Below the pieces are notes generated by a model, which saw only the letters and a program-made list of their open reading frames with translations, made no database searches and had not been told where the DNA came from. A stretch of DNA of 14,490 nucleotides, taken from CAZHMN01 sp964533705. GTDB lineage: Bacteria > Electryoneota > B3-LCP. Where the stretch lies: assembly GCA_964533705.1 (NCBI GenBank), contig CAZHMN010000077.1, positions 1 through 14,490 of the forward strand. The letters are read 5' to 3'. Of this stretch, positions 1 through 6,692 are shown piece after piece. The position numbers were made by a program, and so were the translations under genes. Every line of letters starts with the position of its first letter. Positions within the stretch are counted from its first letter, which is position 1.

Positions 1-2
1 CG

Positions 3-641
3 GGATTGCTGGCGCTCGGAATTATTACGCTATCTATCCGGCCTGCGATCGTTGCAGGGCGAAGTGGGCGGCGGGAATGGCGAGCACACATCATCATGCT
101 GGCGCTCAGCCTGCCCATTCAGGGTTATTTTAATTCGGCAATTGCACAATTCGGCGTGCTGATCCAGGATGATTCCATTGGGGCGGTTTTCCGCTCCCGC
201 CTGGAACCGGAAGCGTTACAATCCTACGATGACAATCTCGACCACTTTAAAACTGAGATCGCACCTCTCATTGGTAAGGAACGGATGGTACCTCTTCTGG
301 AACGGGTCTACAACCGCATCCACGAGGAAGCGCTGGTGCACTCCTTTCGCAGATTTGCTCACTTCCAATACGGCAACTATCCTGTGGCGTACAAAGAGAA
401 TCTTATTATAAATAAATACTTCCACCGTTTTGTTGAAGGAACAGACCTGGACTGGCCACCTGCGAAGTCCAAGGATCTGCAGGATAAAATCGGCGATTTA
501 GCCTTCAGCCGTTACCACTCACCGGTCGCTGAACACCTCATCACCAAATTCACGGAGACGCAGATGTGGGTCGTGATTATTCTCTTAGAAGGTGTCGTGA
601 TTACACTATTGGCTTTATCGTGGAGGCGGCGGGACGCATGA
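3..641 (+). CDS. Membrane protein of unknown function, 5' end outside the window
   Basis: I do not recognise this protein. The frame is open to the left edge, so the true start may lie upstream; about 212 codons are visible. What can be seen is a hydrophobic stretch at the edge, a second around residues 29-45 (HIIMLALSLPIQGYF), a hydrophilic region of roughly 130 residues rich in charged and aromatic positions, and a C-terminal hydrophobic helix (WVVIILLEGVVITLLAL) ending in the basic tail SWRRRDA. This suggests an inner-membrane protein with a large soluble domain between two anchors, probably with a short cytoplasmic C-terminus by the positive-inside rule. Its TGA (639-641) overlaps the ATG of the next gene as ATGA, so the two are probably translationally coupled, and it may help the secreted product downstream. 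That role is inference only. Confidence 0.6.
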   Translation, partial: GLLALGIITLSIRPAIVAGRSGRREWRAHIIMLALSLPIQGYFNSAIAQFGVLIQDDSIGAVFRSRLEPEALQSYDDNLDHFKTEIAPLIGKERMVPLLERVYNRIHEEALVHSFRRFAHFQYGNYPVAYKENLIINKYFHRFVEGTDLDWPPAKSKDLQDKIGDLAFSRYHSPVAEHLITKFTETQMWVVIILLEGVVITLLALSWRRRDA

Positions 642-3376
642 TTGGTCTTCTGCTCAGGATTTTCCTGTTGATCTGTCTGGTTTGCGAGACCGGGGAGCTA
701 TACGCTCAGGGAAAAGAGGACTGGCCCCCCTGGGATCCCAAGAATCCACCACGGGGGGTGGACATTTCCAACATTGCCCGAACAAATCGCACGCACCGCA
801 AGGGCAATCTCTGGCTGACGGTGACCAACTGGGGGTTTTTCGGCAACTACAACCGGTCTTCAACCCGCGCCTTCGACGATCCCGAATACCCCGGCCTCTG
901 GGCTCCGCAATGCGAATATCCCGGTAATTCAGACGTACAGTATCTCTATCAAGGCGGCCTCTGGGTGGGTGCCTTAGTGCAGGAAGGCGGTTTTGAATTC
1001 CCGCGTGTCACCATCGGCACGGCGGGATGGGTGGAAGGTCACGAATTTCAACCCGGCGTTGTGGGAGGACTGCCCATCGAGGAACACGGCATTCTAGAGC
1101 GATCCACCATTCCCAACTCTTACAATCGGCTGGGCGAGATGGTTTACGATCCGGATGCGATCGCCGAGCAGGATTTCATCGCCGTTTATACCGATACGCT
1201 GACGGAATCGTTCTGGGTGCAGGACGACGTCATTGACGGACCGCATTTCCCGCTGGGGATACGGGTAGAACAACGCTCCTATTCGTGGTCTTACAACTAT
1301 GCTCAGGAATTTATTCTCATTGACTATACCGTTAAAAATATTGCCTCCAACTTTCTGAAAAATTTATACGTCGCCCTTTACGTGGACTGCGACGTGGGCT
1401 GGGAAGGTGAAGATCGCCTCATGGATGACGACATTTGCGGCTTTCAGAGGTGGTACTATTACGACCGGATTTTACCCAGCGGCGCGACGGTCCCGGATTC
1501 GCTAATCATCAACACCGCCTGGACTTCTGATAACGACGGCCGGCCGGTTGAGGTGGAATCGGGGTCGGATTTTACCAGCCCGGCGGTCACCGGTGTGCGG
1601 GTGGTGCGAGCGCCCAATCCCCGCCTGCGGACGTCCTTCAACTGGTGGATCCGTAATCCCAACCCGAATCTGGATTACGGACCCGCCTGGATTGACGACG
1701 GCGCGGTGGGCGATTGGACCAGCACCTGGGGGACGCCTGAGGGCGATGCCCGCAAATACTTCGTGCTCTCCAATGGAGAGTTCGATTTCGACCAGGTTTA
1801 CGTCAATGATCCCGAGTGGATCGCCGAACACCCTCAGGTCATCCGAGATCAGGAAGACCCCAGCGTCATTCTGGAAACGCACGACTGGAAGATCGAAGCC
1901 AACGAAGAGTACGCCACCGACATCGCCAACGGCTATGACACGCGTTACATGATCTCTTGGGGGCCGCTGGGGATATACGACCACACCGACGACCAGGGCA
2001 ACGACATTTACCGGTTGAATCCAGGAGAAGAATTCCACATGACGGTAGCTTACGTGGCCGGAGCCAGCTTTCACGACGTGCAGAATCCGCAGGAGGATCC
2101 CGATCATATTGACCCAGCGAAATTCAACTTCGCTAATTTGCGTTATAACGCCGCATGGGCAGCCAGAGTTTACGACAACGAGATGATTGATACGAATGGA
2201 GACGGCTGGTACGGCGAGGACGTGGGCACGGATGGTTTATACGCCGAGAACGTGGGAGATTCGGTGATCTATTTCGGAGTATATCAGGGTTACCTTTATC
2301 CGGGCCCGGACGAGGACGGTACCGAGCGCAACGGGCGTCTGGATCCTGGCGAAGACGAGATCTGGCGGCCGGAGTTCGTCTATGACGCGCGCTACGGCGA
2401 GCTGAACCTGGGTTATACCCGCTTCAACAACGTACTGGATCCGGGCGATGGGATTCCCGATTTCAAGGGCCCTCCCCCACCCCCAATCCCCATTCTCAGC
2501 TACCAACTGTCCGAAACCGAGGTGCTGCTGCGCTGGAAAAACAATGCCGAGGATCCCGGCTACTACGATCCCTTCTCCGGTGCCCAGGATTTCGAAGGGT
2601 ACCGCATCTACACGTCAAACTCCGGGCTGGAAAACGATTATCAGCTCTTAGCGGATTACGACCGCGTGGATTTTGCCTATTTTTCCGCCAATGATTCTCT
2701 GGCAACTCATCCTGACACCCGCACCAACGCCCCGCCCGATACGGTCGTTGATACGCAGGTTCTCTTTCGAAAACCCTTCGGTCAGAACACGGGATTAGAA
2801 GCGATCAGGGATACGGATTCGACGTACGTGTTCGTGATCAAGAACGCTCATCCCTGTTTCCCCAGGCATTATTCAGTCTGCTCCTACGATTACGGCGATC
2901 CCCGTTCGGGGACGGAACCGCTGGAGACGGCTCGCAACGCCAACGCCGTCTACGCCGCGCCGGCGGGCAATCCCCAGAACGAGGTTCGAGTCATACCCAA
3001 TCCCTATCGCGCTTATGAGAATTATACGCAGACTTATGCCGGCGGCTTATCCTGGGAGAACCAGGACGACGGCACACCCGAGTTCTTCCCACAGACCGAC
3101 CGGCGCATCGAATTTATTAATCTACCTGCAGAGTGTCTGATACGCGTTTACACCCTCTCCGGCGATCTGGTGCAGATCATCCCCCATTCCTCTCTGGACA
3201 TGAACGATCTGGGCGATCCCAACCTGCAGTGGACCAGCATGAATTCCGAAAGCTGGGATCTGAACAGCCGCAACGGCCAGCAGATCGTTTCGGGGCTCTA
3301 CCTCTTTAGCGTAGAAGACTTAACGCCTGATAACCGGGGAAAGATCAAGGCGGGCAAGTTCGTGGTGATCAGGTAA
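638..3376 (+). CDS. Large secreted protein with fn3-like segment and C-terminal T9SS-type sorting module
   Basis: The start is placed at ATG 638, not at the in-frame ATG at 566. From 638 the protein opens with a classical signal peptide (MIGLLLRIFLLICLVC..., likely cleavage after LYAQ), whereas the 24 extra upstream residues are charged and merely overlap the preceding gene. The product is 912 residues. An acidic, aromatic N-terminal half (NLWLTVTNWGFFGNY, YLYQGGLWVGALV, KYFVLSNGEFDFDQVY) resembles large exported proteins common in KSB1/Marinimicrobia-type genomes. Residues about 518-533 hold a calcium-loop-like DTNGDGWYGEDVGTDG. A PPPPPIP linker near 612 leads to a fibronectin-III-like segment (about 618-720, including VLLRWK and FEGYRIY). 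Residues 782-912 (VIPNPYRAYENY, INLPAECLIRVYTLSGDLV, NGQQIVSGLYLF, GKFVVIR) look like a Por/type IX sorting or FlgD-like beta domain. It is probably exported and surface-bound or released. No catalytic motif is visible and the substrate is unknown. Confidence 0.85.
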   Translation: MIGLLLRIFLLICLVCETGELYAQGKEDWPPWDPKNPPRGVDISNIARTNRTHRKGNLWLTVTNWGFFGNYNRSSTRAFDDPEYPGLWAPQCEYPGNSDVQYLYQGGLWVGALVQEGGFEFPRVTIGTAGWVEGHEFQPGVVGGLPIEEHGILERSTIPNSYNRLGEMVYDPDAIAEQDFIAVYTDTLTESFWVQDDVIDGPHFPLGIRVEQRSYSWSYNYAQEFILIDYTVKNIASNFLKNLYVALYVDCDVGWEGEDRLMDDDICGFQRWYYYDRILPSGATVPDSLIINTAWTSDNDGRPVEVESGSDFTSPAVTGVRVVRAPNPRLRTSFNWWIRNPNPNLDYGPAWIDDGAVGDWTSTWGTPEGDARKYFVLSNGEFDFDQVYVNDPEWIAEHPQVIRDQEDPSVILETHDWKIEANEEYATDIANGYDTRYMISWGPLGIYDHTDDQGNDIYRLNPGEEFHMTVAYVAGASFHDVQNPQEDPDHIDPAKFNFANLRYNAAWAARVYDNEMIDTNGDGWYGEDVGTDGLYAENVGDSVIYFGVYQGYLYPGPDEDGTERNGRLDPGEDEIWRPEFVYDARYGELNLGYTRFNNVLDPGDGIPDFKGPPPPPIPILSYQLSETEVLLRWKNNAEDPGYYDPFSGAQDFEGYRIYTSNSGLENDYQLLADYDRVDFAYFSANDSLATHPDTRTNAPPDTVVDTQVLFRKPFGQNTGLEAIRDTDSTYVFVIKNAHPCFPRHYSVCSYDYGDPRSGTEPLETARNANAVYAAPAGNPQNEVRVIPNPYRAYENYTQTYAGGLSWENQDDGTPEFFPQTDRRIEFINLPAECLIRVYTLSGDLVQIIPHSSLDMNDLGDPNLQWTSMNSESWDLNSRNGQQIVSGLYLFSVEDLTPDNRGKIKAGKFVVIR

Positions 3377-3382
3377 GATTTG

Positions 3383-3404
3383 ATGGAAAAATGGAAAGAT
3401 GGAA
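3383..3404 (+). repeat. Three-copy short tandem repeat, period 8
   Basis: ATGGAA occurs at 3383, 3391 and 3399, exactly 8 bases apart, beginning seven bases after the stop of the secreted-protein gene. The copies differ only in the two spacer bases. The array is short and could be chance in A-rich DNA, but similar short-period arrays occur in two other gaps of this window. Confidence 0.4.
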
Positions 3405-3551
3405 ATACTTCAAATAAAAACGGTACGTGAGCAAGCTATACGTCAATACATCCTGCAAAATCCGTGATGAAAAGACATAGTAAAACCTCGCCGATTTACA
3501 GGCTCAAAGCCTATTAATACACATATAAAATCTCATTCGCTGATTCCATTC

Positions 3552-4031
3552 ATGGAAAATAGCTTGCAACAAAAATCCGACAAGATCCGATACGAGTGGT
3601 ATGAGTTTCAGCAGCTATCCCCCGGCCTGCTCTACGAGATTTTGGCCCTGCGCCAGGAGGTTTTTGTCGTTGAACAGAACTGCCCATATATGGATATTGA
3701 CGGCCTGGATCGGCAGGCCTGGCATCTATTGGGGCGAAATGCAGAAGGGAATCTGGTTGCTTACCTGAGGATTGTAGCTCCCGGCGCCAAATACCGGGAA
3801 CCCGCCATCGGCCGAGTCGTTACTCACAAAAGCATCCGGGGAAAAGGTATCGGGCGCGAGTTGATGATCCGGGGCATTAAGAAGGTTAAGGAACTCTTCC
3901 CGGGTTCAGCAATTCGGTTGTCCGCTCAGGTTTACGCTCAAGGCTTTTACGCGCAGTTCGGCTTTTCGGCCGTCGGCGAACCCTACGATGAGGATGGGAT
4001 TCCTCATGTTGAGATGGTCAAAATACCATGA
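3552..4031 (+). CDS. elaA: ElaA-type GNAT family N-acetyltransferase
   Basis: This cytoplasmic acetyl-CoA-dependent acyltransferase belongs to the ElaA branch of the GNAT fold; its physiological substrate is not established. The 159 residues match ElaA along the whole length. LRQEVFVVEQNCPYMDIDG (33-51) is the ElaA signature in the N-terminal part. IGRVV then RGKGIGREL (87-104) is motif A, where the R-x-x-G-x-G turn binds the acetyl-CoA pyrophosphate. FYAQFGF (132-138) and EPYDEDGIPHVEM (143-155) form the conserved C-terminal strands. E. coli ElaA is of similar length. The stop overlaps the start of the terC-like gene as ATGA, so the pair is probably co-translated. No strong Shine-Dalgarno precedes ATG 3552, and the start is chosen because it puts the family signature at the expected depth. 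Confidence 0.93.
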   Translation: MENSLQQKSDKIRYEWYEFQQLSPGLLYEILALRQEVFVVEQNCPYMDIDGLDRQAWHLLGRNAEGNLVAYLRIVAPGAKYREPAIGRVVTHKSIRGKGIGRELMIRGIKKVKELFPGSAIRLSAQVYAQGFYAQFGFSAVGEPYDEDGIPHVEMVKIP

Positions 4032-4903
4032 AATTAACAGGCACTAGGAATCATAGGAAGGACATCCGCCGCGTCCTCGTCTGGATCGGGCTCGCCATCC
4101 TCTTCAACCTGGGTGTCCTCTACTTCGAGGGCCACCAGAAGGCGTTGGAGTTCTTCACGGGCTACCTGATCGAATATTCTCTGTCCGTTGACAATCTCTT
4201 CGTCTTCATCATGATCTTCACCTATTTTGGAGTTTCCGACAAACAACAGCACAAGGCATTGAACTGGGGTATCATGGGAGCCATCGTCTTCCGGATGCTC
4301 TTCGTGCTCTTCGGAGTTACTTTGATTCATCACTTTCACCAGGTTATCTACTTCTTCGGCGCGCTTCTGCTCTGGAGCTCGTACAAGATGGCCTTCGCCA
4401 GGGATCACAAGATCGAACCGGACAAGATCCCTCTGGTGCGCTGGTGCCGCAAGATCATGCCGGTAACTTCCGACTACGTTGACGACCGCTTTTTCGTCAG
4501 AACCGCGGCGGGCTTATCGGCCACACCCTTATTGATTGTCGTGCTGGTCGTGGAGAGCTCAGACATCATGTTCGCCATAGATTCAATTCCGGCGATCCTA
4601 GCCATCACTCAGGATCCCTTCATCGTCATCACCTCCAACATCTTCGCCATCCTGGGATTGAGATCGCTCTACTTCGTATTGGCCAATGTTTTGGGGGTAT
4701 TCCGCTATCTGAAGCAGGGAGTGGCTGTCATTCTGGCTTTCGTTGGCGTTAAGATGCTGTTGATGGACGTCTATCATATACCTACCTTTGTATCTCTCTT
4801 GGTGATTGCCCTCATCCTCAGCATATCCGTTCTGGCTTCTCAAATCATCAAGAAACAAAAGGAATGTTCATCTTCGACCTCCAAAGATAAAAGTGATTCG
4901 TAA
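4028..4903 (+). CDS. terC: TerC/Alx family integral membrane protein
   Basis: This is a polytopic inner-membrane protein of the TerC family (TerC/Alx), whose members are linked to tellurite resistance, manganese export and metal loading of exported enzymes. The 291 residues contain about seven to nine hydrophobic helices. Diagnostic acidic membrane motifs are EYSLSVDNLFVF (49-60, with D55 and N56) and VESSDIMFAIDSIPAI (175-190, with E176, D179 and D185), followed by TSNIFAILGLRSLYF (202-216). These acidic residues are thought to bind the metal. The protein ends in a short charged tail (KKQKECSSSTSKDKSDS). It is slightly shorter than E. coli Alx. Translation is coupled to the acetyltransferase through ATGA at 4028-4031, which leaves no room for the alx-type pH-sensing leader. 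Family assignment is firm; the metal is not shown by sequence. Confidence 0.93.
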   Translation: MKLTGTRNHRKDIRRVLVWIGLAILFNLGVLYFEGHQKALEFFTGYLIEYSLSVDNLFVFIMIFTYFGVSDKQQHKALNWGIMGAIVFRMLFVLFGVTLIHHFHQVIYFFGALLLWSSYKMAFARDHKIEPDKIPLVRWCRKIMPVTSDYVDDRFFVRTAAGLSATPLLIVVLVVESSDIMFAIDSIPAILAITQDPFIVITSNIFAILGLRSLYFVLANVLGVFRYLKQGVAVILAFVGVKMLLMDVYHIPTFVSLLVIALILSISVLASQIIKKQKECSSSTSKDKSDS

Positions 4904-4940
4904 CTTCTTAATTAACAGAAGATAAATCGGGAGAATCCTC

Positions 4941-6131
4941 ATGTACACCAAAATGAAAGATTTTCTAAATCGAGAACTCGCCGGCATCCGAGAAGCGGGA
5001 CTTTATAAGGAAGAGCGCGTCATTCAGTCGCCGCAAGGTGCCAGCATAGAAGTCAAGGGGCAGGAAGTCTTGAATTTCTGCGCCAACAATTATCTGGGAT
5101 TGTCGTCACACCCCAAGGTCATCGAGGCGGCGCACAGAACATTGGATGAATGGGGCTTCGGGATGTCCTCAGTGCGCTTCATCTGCGGCACGCAGGAGAT
5201 CCACAAGAAATTGGAGCGCAAGTTGGCGGATTTCCTGCGCATGGATGACGCCATCCTTTACGCCGCCTGTTTCGACGCCAACGGAGGCGTGTTCGAACCG
5301 TTCCTCACGGAAGACTGCGCCGTCATCACGGATGCGCTGAACCACGCTTCGATCATTGACGGCATCCGGCTGACCAAGGCCAAACGTTTCATCTATCAGC
5401 ACGCCGATATGAACGACCTCGAAACCAAGTTGAAGGAAGCACAGTCATCTAAATTCCGCATGGTGGCGACGGACGGGGTTTTTTCCATGGACGGCGACAT
5501 CGCCAAACTAAACGAAATTTGCGAATTGGCGGAGAGGTACGATGCGCTGGTGATGGTGGACGATTCCCATGCTTCCGGCTTCATCGGAAAGACGGGGCGA
5601 GGCACACCAGAATATTGCGGCGTGGAAGGCCGTGTGGATCTGATAACCACTACGTTCGGGAAGGCGCTGGGAGGGGCTTCCGGAGGGGCGACGATAGGCC
5701 ACCAAGAGATGATTGACCTGCTGCGACAAAGAAGCCGTCCTTACCTGTTCTCGAATACGCTGGCACCCGCCGTTGCGGGAGCCACGATCGCCGTCTTGGA
5801 CTTGCTTTCGGAGACGACCGAGCTGCGCGATAAGCTGGAAGCCAATACGAAATATTTTCGCGAAGGGATGTCGCGATTAGGTTATGAGATCAGGCCGGGC
5901 GTCCACCCCATCGTGCCTATCATGCTCTACGAGGCGAAACCGGCGGTAGAGTTGGCCTCCCGGCTTTTAGAGCAGGGCATTTACGTCATCGCCTTCTCCT
6001 ACCCCGTGGTGCCCAAAGGTCAAGCGCGCATCCGCGTGCAGATTTCGGCGGCGCACGAAAAGGAACACCTGGATCGGGCGCTGGAGGCCTTCGGGAAGGT
6101 GGGGAAGGAATTGGGGATTTTGGGGGGGTAA
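4941..6131 (+). CDS. kbl: 2-amino-3-ketobutyrate CoA ligase (glycine C-acetyltransferase)
   Basis: This PLP enzyme of the alpha-oxoamine synthase family cleaves 2-amino-3-ketobutyrate with CoA to glycine and acetyl-CoA, the second step of threonine breakdown, in the cytoplasm. The 396 residues align with E. coli Kbl (398) from end to end. NFCANNYLGLSSHP is the N-terminal substrate-site motif, and SSVRFICGTQEIHKKLE separates Kbl from BioF and serine palmitoyltransferase relatives. VDDSHASGF supplies D207 and H210 for the cofactor ring, and TTFGKALGGASGG carries the Schiff-base lysine K241. RPYLFSNTLAP and YPVVPKGQARIR complete the fold. A good Shine-Dalgarno (GGGAG, 4929-4933) precedes ATG 4941. 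The usual partner, threonine dehydrogenase (tdh), is not in the window. The 3' end runs through seven consecutive G (6122-6128) into the stop. Confidence 0.96.
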   Translation: MYTKMKDFLNRELAGIREAGLYKEERVIQSPQGASIEVKGQEVLNFCANNYLGLSSHPKVIEAAHRTLDEWGFGMSSVRFICGTQEIHKKLERKLADFLRMDDAILYAACFDANGGVFEPFLTEDCAVITDALNHASIIDGIRLTKAKRFIYQHADMNDLETKLKEAQSSKFRMVATDGVFSMDGDIAKLNEICELAERYDALVMVDDSHASGFIGKTGRGTPEYCGVEGRVDLITTTFGKALGGASGGATIGHQEMIDLLRQRSRPYLFSNTLAPAVAGATIAVLDLLSETTELRDKLEANTKYFREGMSRLGYEIRPGVHPIVPIMLYEAKPAVELASRLLEQGIYVIAFSYPVVPKGQARIRVQISAAHEKEHLDRALEAFGKVGKELGILGG

Positions 6132-6158
6132 GGATTCGGGATTCAGGATTCGGGATTC
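6132..6158 (+). repeat. Four-copy short tandem repeat, period 7
   Basis: GGATTC occurs at 6132, 6139, 6146 and 6153, a strict 7-base period with one variable base between copies. It begins directly after the kbl stop codon. Function is unknown; it resembles in style the heptamer tandem repeats (STRR) known from cyanobacteria, without implying kinship. Confidence 0.7.
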
Positions 6159-6160
6159 GG

Positions 6161-6195
6161 TAAGGGCGCACGGGGTGCGGCCCTTATGTTTTATT
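6161..6195 (+). terminator. GC-rich hairpin after kbl, possible intrinsic terminator
   Basis: TAAGGGC (6161-6167) pairs with GCCCTTA (6180-6186). Inside it GCAC (6168-6171) pairs with GTGC (6175-6178) around a GGG loop, leaving one bulged G at 6179. The stem is followed by TGTTTTATTA, a usable but interrupted U-tract. It lies 30 bases after the kbl stop, so it may end kbl transcription. It could equally be the first member of the palindrome cluster that follows. Confidence 0.5.
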
Positions 6196-6227
6196 ACCTG
6201 GGCCGTCACGGACCATTCCGTGACGGC
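6195..6227. repeat. Palindromic repeat, family 1, copy A
   Basis: An 11-bp perfect inverted repeat (GCCGTCACGGA 6202-6212, TCCGTGACGGC 6217-6227) with a CCAT loop, preceded by TACCTGG. The stretch 6195-6226 matches 6285-6316 at 28 of 32 positions, so this is a true repeat family and not a lone hairpin. There is no U-tract after the stem, which argues against a terminator. Confidence 0.85.
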
Positions 6228-6241
6228 AAACCAACCATTAA

Positions 6242-6273
6242 AGTGTTGTCGGGTCTCCGTACCCGACAGCACT
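6242..6273. repeat. Palindromic repeat, 13-bp stem
   Basis: AGTGTTGTCGGGT (6242-6254) pairs with ACCCGACAGCACT (6261-6273) across the six-base loop CTCCGT. All positions are Watson-Crick except one T/G. It sits midway between the two family-1 copies and is unrelated to them in sequence. No U-tract follows. Confidence 0.8.
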
Positions 6274-6284
6274 GCAATCACAGA

Positions 6285-6317
6285 TACCTGGCCCGTCATT
6301 GACCATTCCATGACGGG
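6285..6317. repeat. Palindromic repeat, family 1, copy B
   Basis: CCCGTCATTGA (6292-6302) and TCCATGACGGG (6307-6317) pair at 10 of 11 positions around the same CCAT loop as copy A, again preceded by TACCTGG. Relative to copy A, the outermost pair is changed from G-C to C-G and an inner pair from C-G to T-A, so two of the differences keep the stem. The remaining difference creates the one mismatch. Confidence 0.85.
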
Positions 6318-6323
6318 AGTGTG

Positions 6324-6359
6324 CCATGCTTCTGGACGACGAAGTCGGACGAAGCATGG
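6324..6359. repeat. Nested palindrome with GTCGGAC motif
   Basis: CCATGCTTC (6324-6332) is perfectly complementary to GAAGCATGG (6351-6359). The enclosed segment holds a second small stem, CGAC and GTCG around GAA (6337-6347). Its inner part, 6334-6353, recurs at 6465-6484 with 18 of 20 bases identical. Confidence 0.75.
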
Positions 6360-6379
6360 ACTAACCAGGGACTGCTTCT

Positions 6380-6445
6380 GTAGGGGCTTGATTCATCAAG
6401 CCCTTTGGGAAAGCAATGACCGGGTTTGATAAATCAAACCCCTAC
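6380..6445. repeat. Inverted pair of palindromes (REP/BIME-like)
   Basis: The left unit (6380-6403) contains GGGCTTGAT, TC, ATCAAGCCC, a perfect 9-bp hairpin with a two-base loop. The right unit (6422-6445) contains GGGTTTGAT, AA, ATCAAACCC. The right unit is the reverse complement of the left at 21 of 24 positions, so GTAGGGG at 6380 faces CCCCTAC ending at 6445 around an 18-base spacer. The whole can fold either as two small hairpins or as one long one. This architecture resembles bacterial REP pairs; no REP-type transposase is present here. Confidence 0.85.
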
Positions 6446-6464
6446 GGGCTTTTCCCATACTCCC

Positions 6465-6484
6465 GGATGACTAAGTCGGACGAA
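6465..6484. repeat. Direct-repeat copy of the 6334-6353 motif
   Basis: GGATGACTAAGTCGGACGAA differs from 6334-6353 at two of 20 bases and shares an uninterrupted 12-base core, AAGTCGGACGAA. It marks the right end of the repeat-rich part of the 561-base gap. From about 6490 to the next gene I see no further repeat and no coding frame with family similarity. Confidence 0.65.
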
Positions 6485-6546
6485 TGATGTGCTTGCCTCC
6501 AGCTTGCCCGCTATTTTCCTCCATGAACCATCCCCGCAACTTCAGC

Positions 6547-6575
6547 TTGATTTTTGCCTCTTTCAGTAGTAGATT
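6547..6575 (+). promoter_or_regulatory. Weak candidate promoter for the secreted C1B peptidase
   Basis: TTGATT (6547-6552) and TAGATT (6570-6575) are 17 bases apart and match sigma70 hexamers at 4 of 6 bases each. They lie about 118 bases before ATG 6693, downstream of the palindrome cluster. This is the best pair in the gap, but such matches occur often by chance. Confidence 0.3.
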
Positions 6576-6683
6576 ATAGCCTCAGTGAACGTTCCCCTGT
6601 CATGGATTTTCCCTCACACTTTGCGGGCGTGGAGCTTGCCAAACGACAGAAAGCGAGATTCGCAGCACAAATACAAGCCAAAT

Positions 6684-6689
6684 GGAGGA
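6684..6689 (+). promoter_or_regulatory. Ribosome binding site that sets the peptidase start
   Basis: GGAGGA at 6684-6689 lies three bases before ATG 6693. The in-frame ATG further upstream has no such site. The residues it would add are hydrophilic and would bury the signal peptide, so 6693 is the start. Confidence 0.85.
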
Positions 6690-6692
6690 AAC

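Noticed and set aside
566..637. Longer start for the large secreted protein at ATG 566
   Set aside because: It adds 24 charged residues in front of an obvious signal peptide and overlaps the previous gene by 76 bases; ATG 638 gives an ATGA junction instead.
638..709. Lipoprotein signal in the secreted protein (cysteines in LICLVCE)
   Set aside because: The residues before each cysteine do not fit a lipobox, and a normal cleavage site (LYAQ) follows.
1502..2107. 201-codon open frame on the minus strand inside the secreted-protein gene
   Set aside because: It mirrors the codon pattern of the real gene and has no start signal or family similarity.
3500..3512. AGGCT-CAA-AGCCT hairpin as a terminator after the secreted-protein gene
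   Set aside because: The stem has only five pairs and no T-run follows; the next bases are ATTAATAC.
3519..3531. Possible NrdR box (ACACATATA)
   Set aside because: Only the left half of the box is present and there is no second box at the expected spacing; the gene downstream is not a ribonucleotide reductase.
6175..6429. 84-codon open frame through the palindrome cluster
   Set aside because: It is built from translated palindromes (repeated DHS and MTG words), with no Shine-Dalgarno and no known domain.
6161..6484. CRISPR array
   Set aside because: The repeats belong to different families, are not evenly spaced, have no constant spacer length, and no cas gene is nearby.
6585..6692. Longer start for the C1B peptidase
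   Set aside because: The added residues are hydrophilic and would hide the signal peptide, while GGAGGA sits right before ATG 6693.
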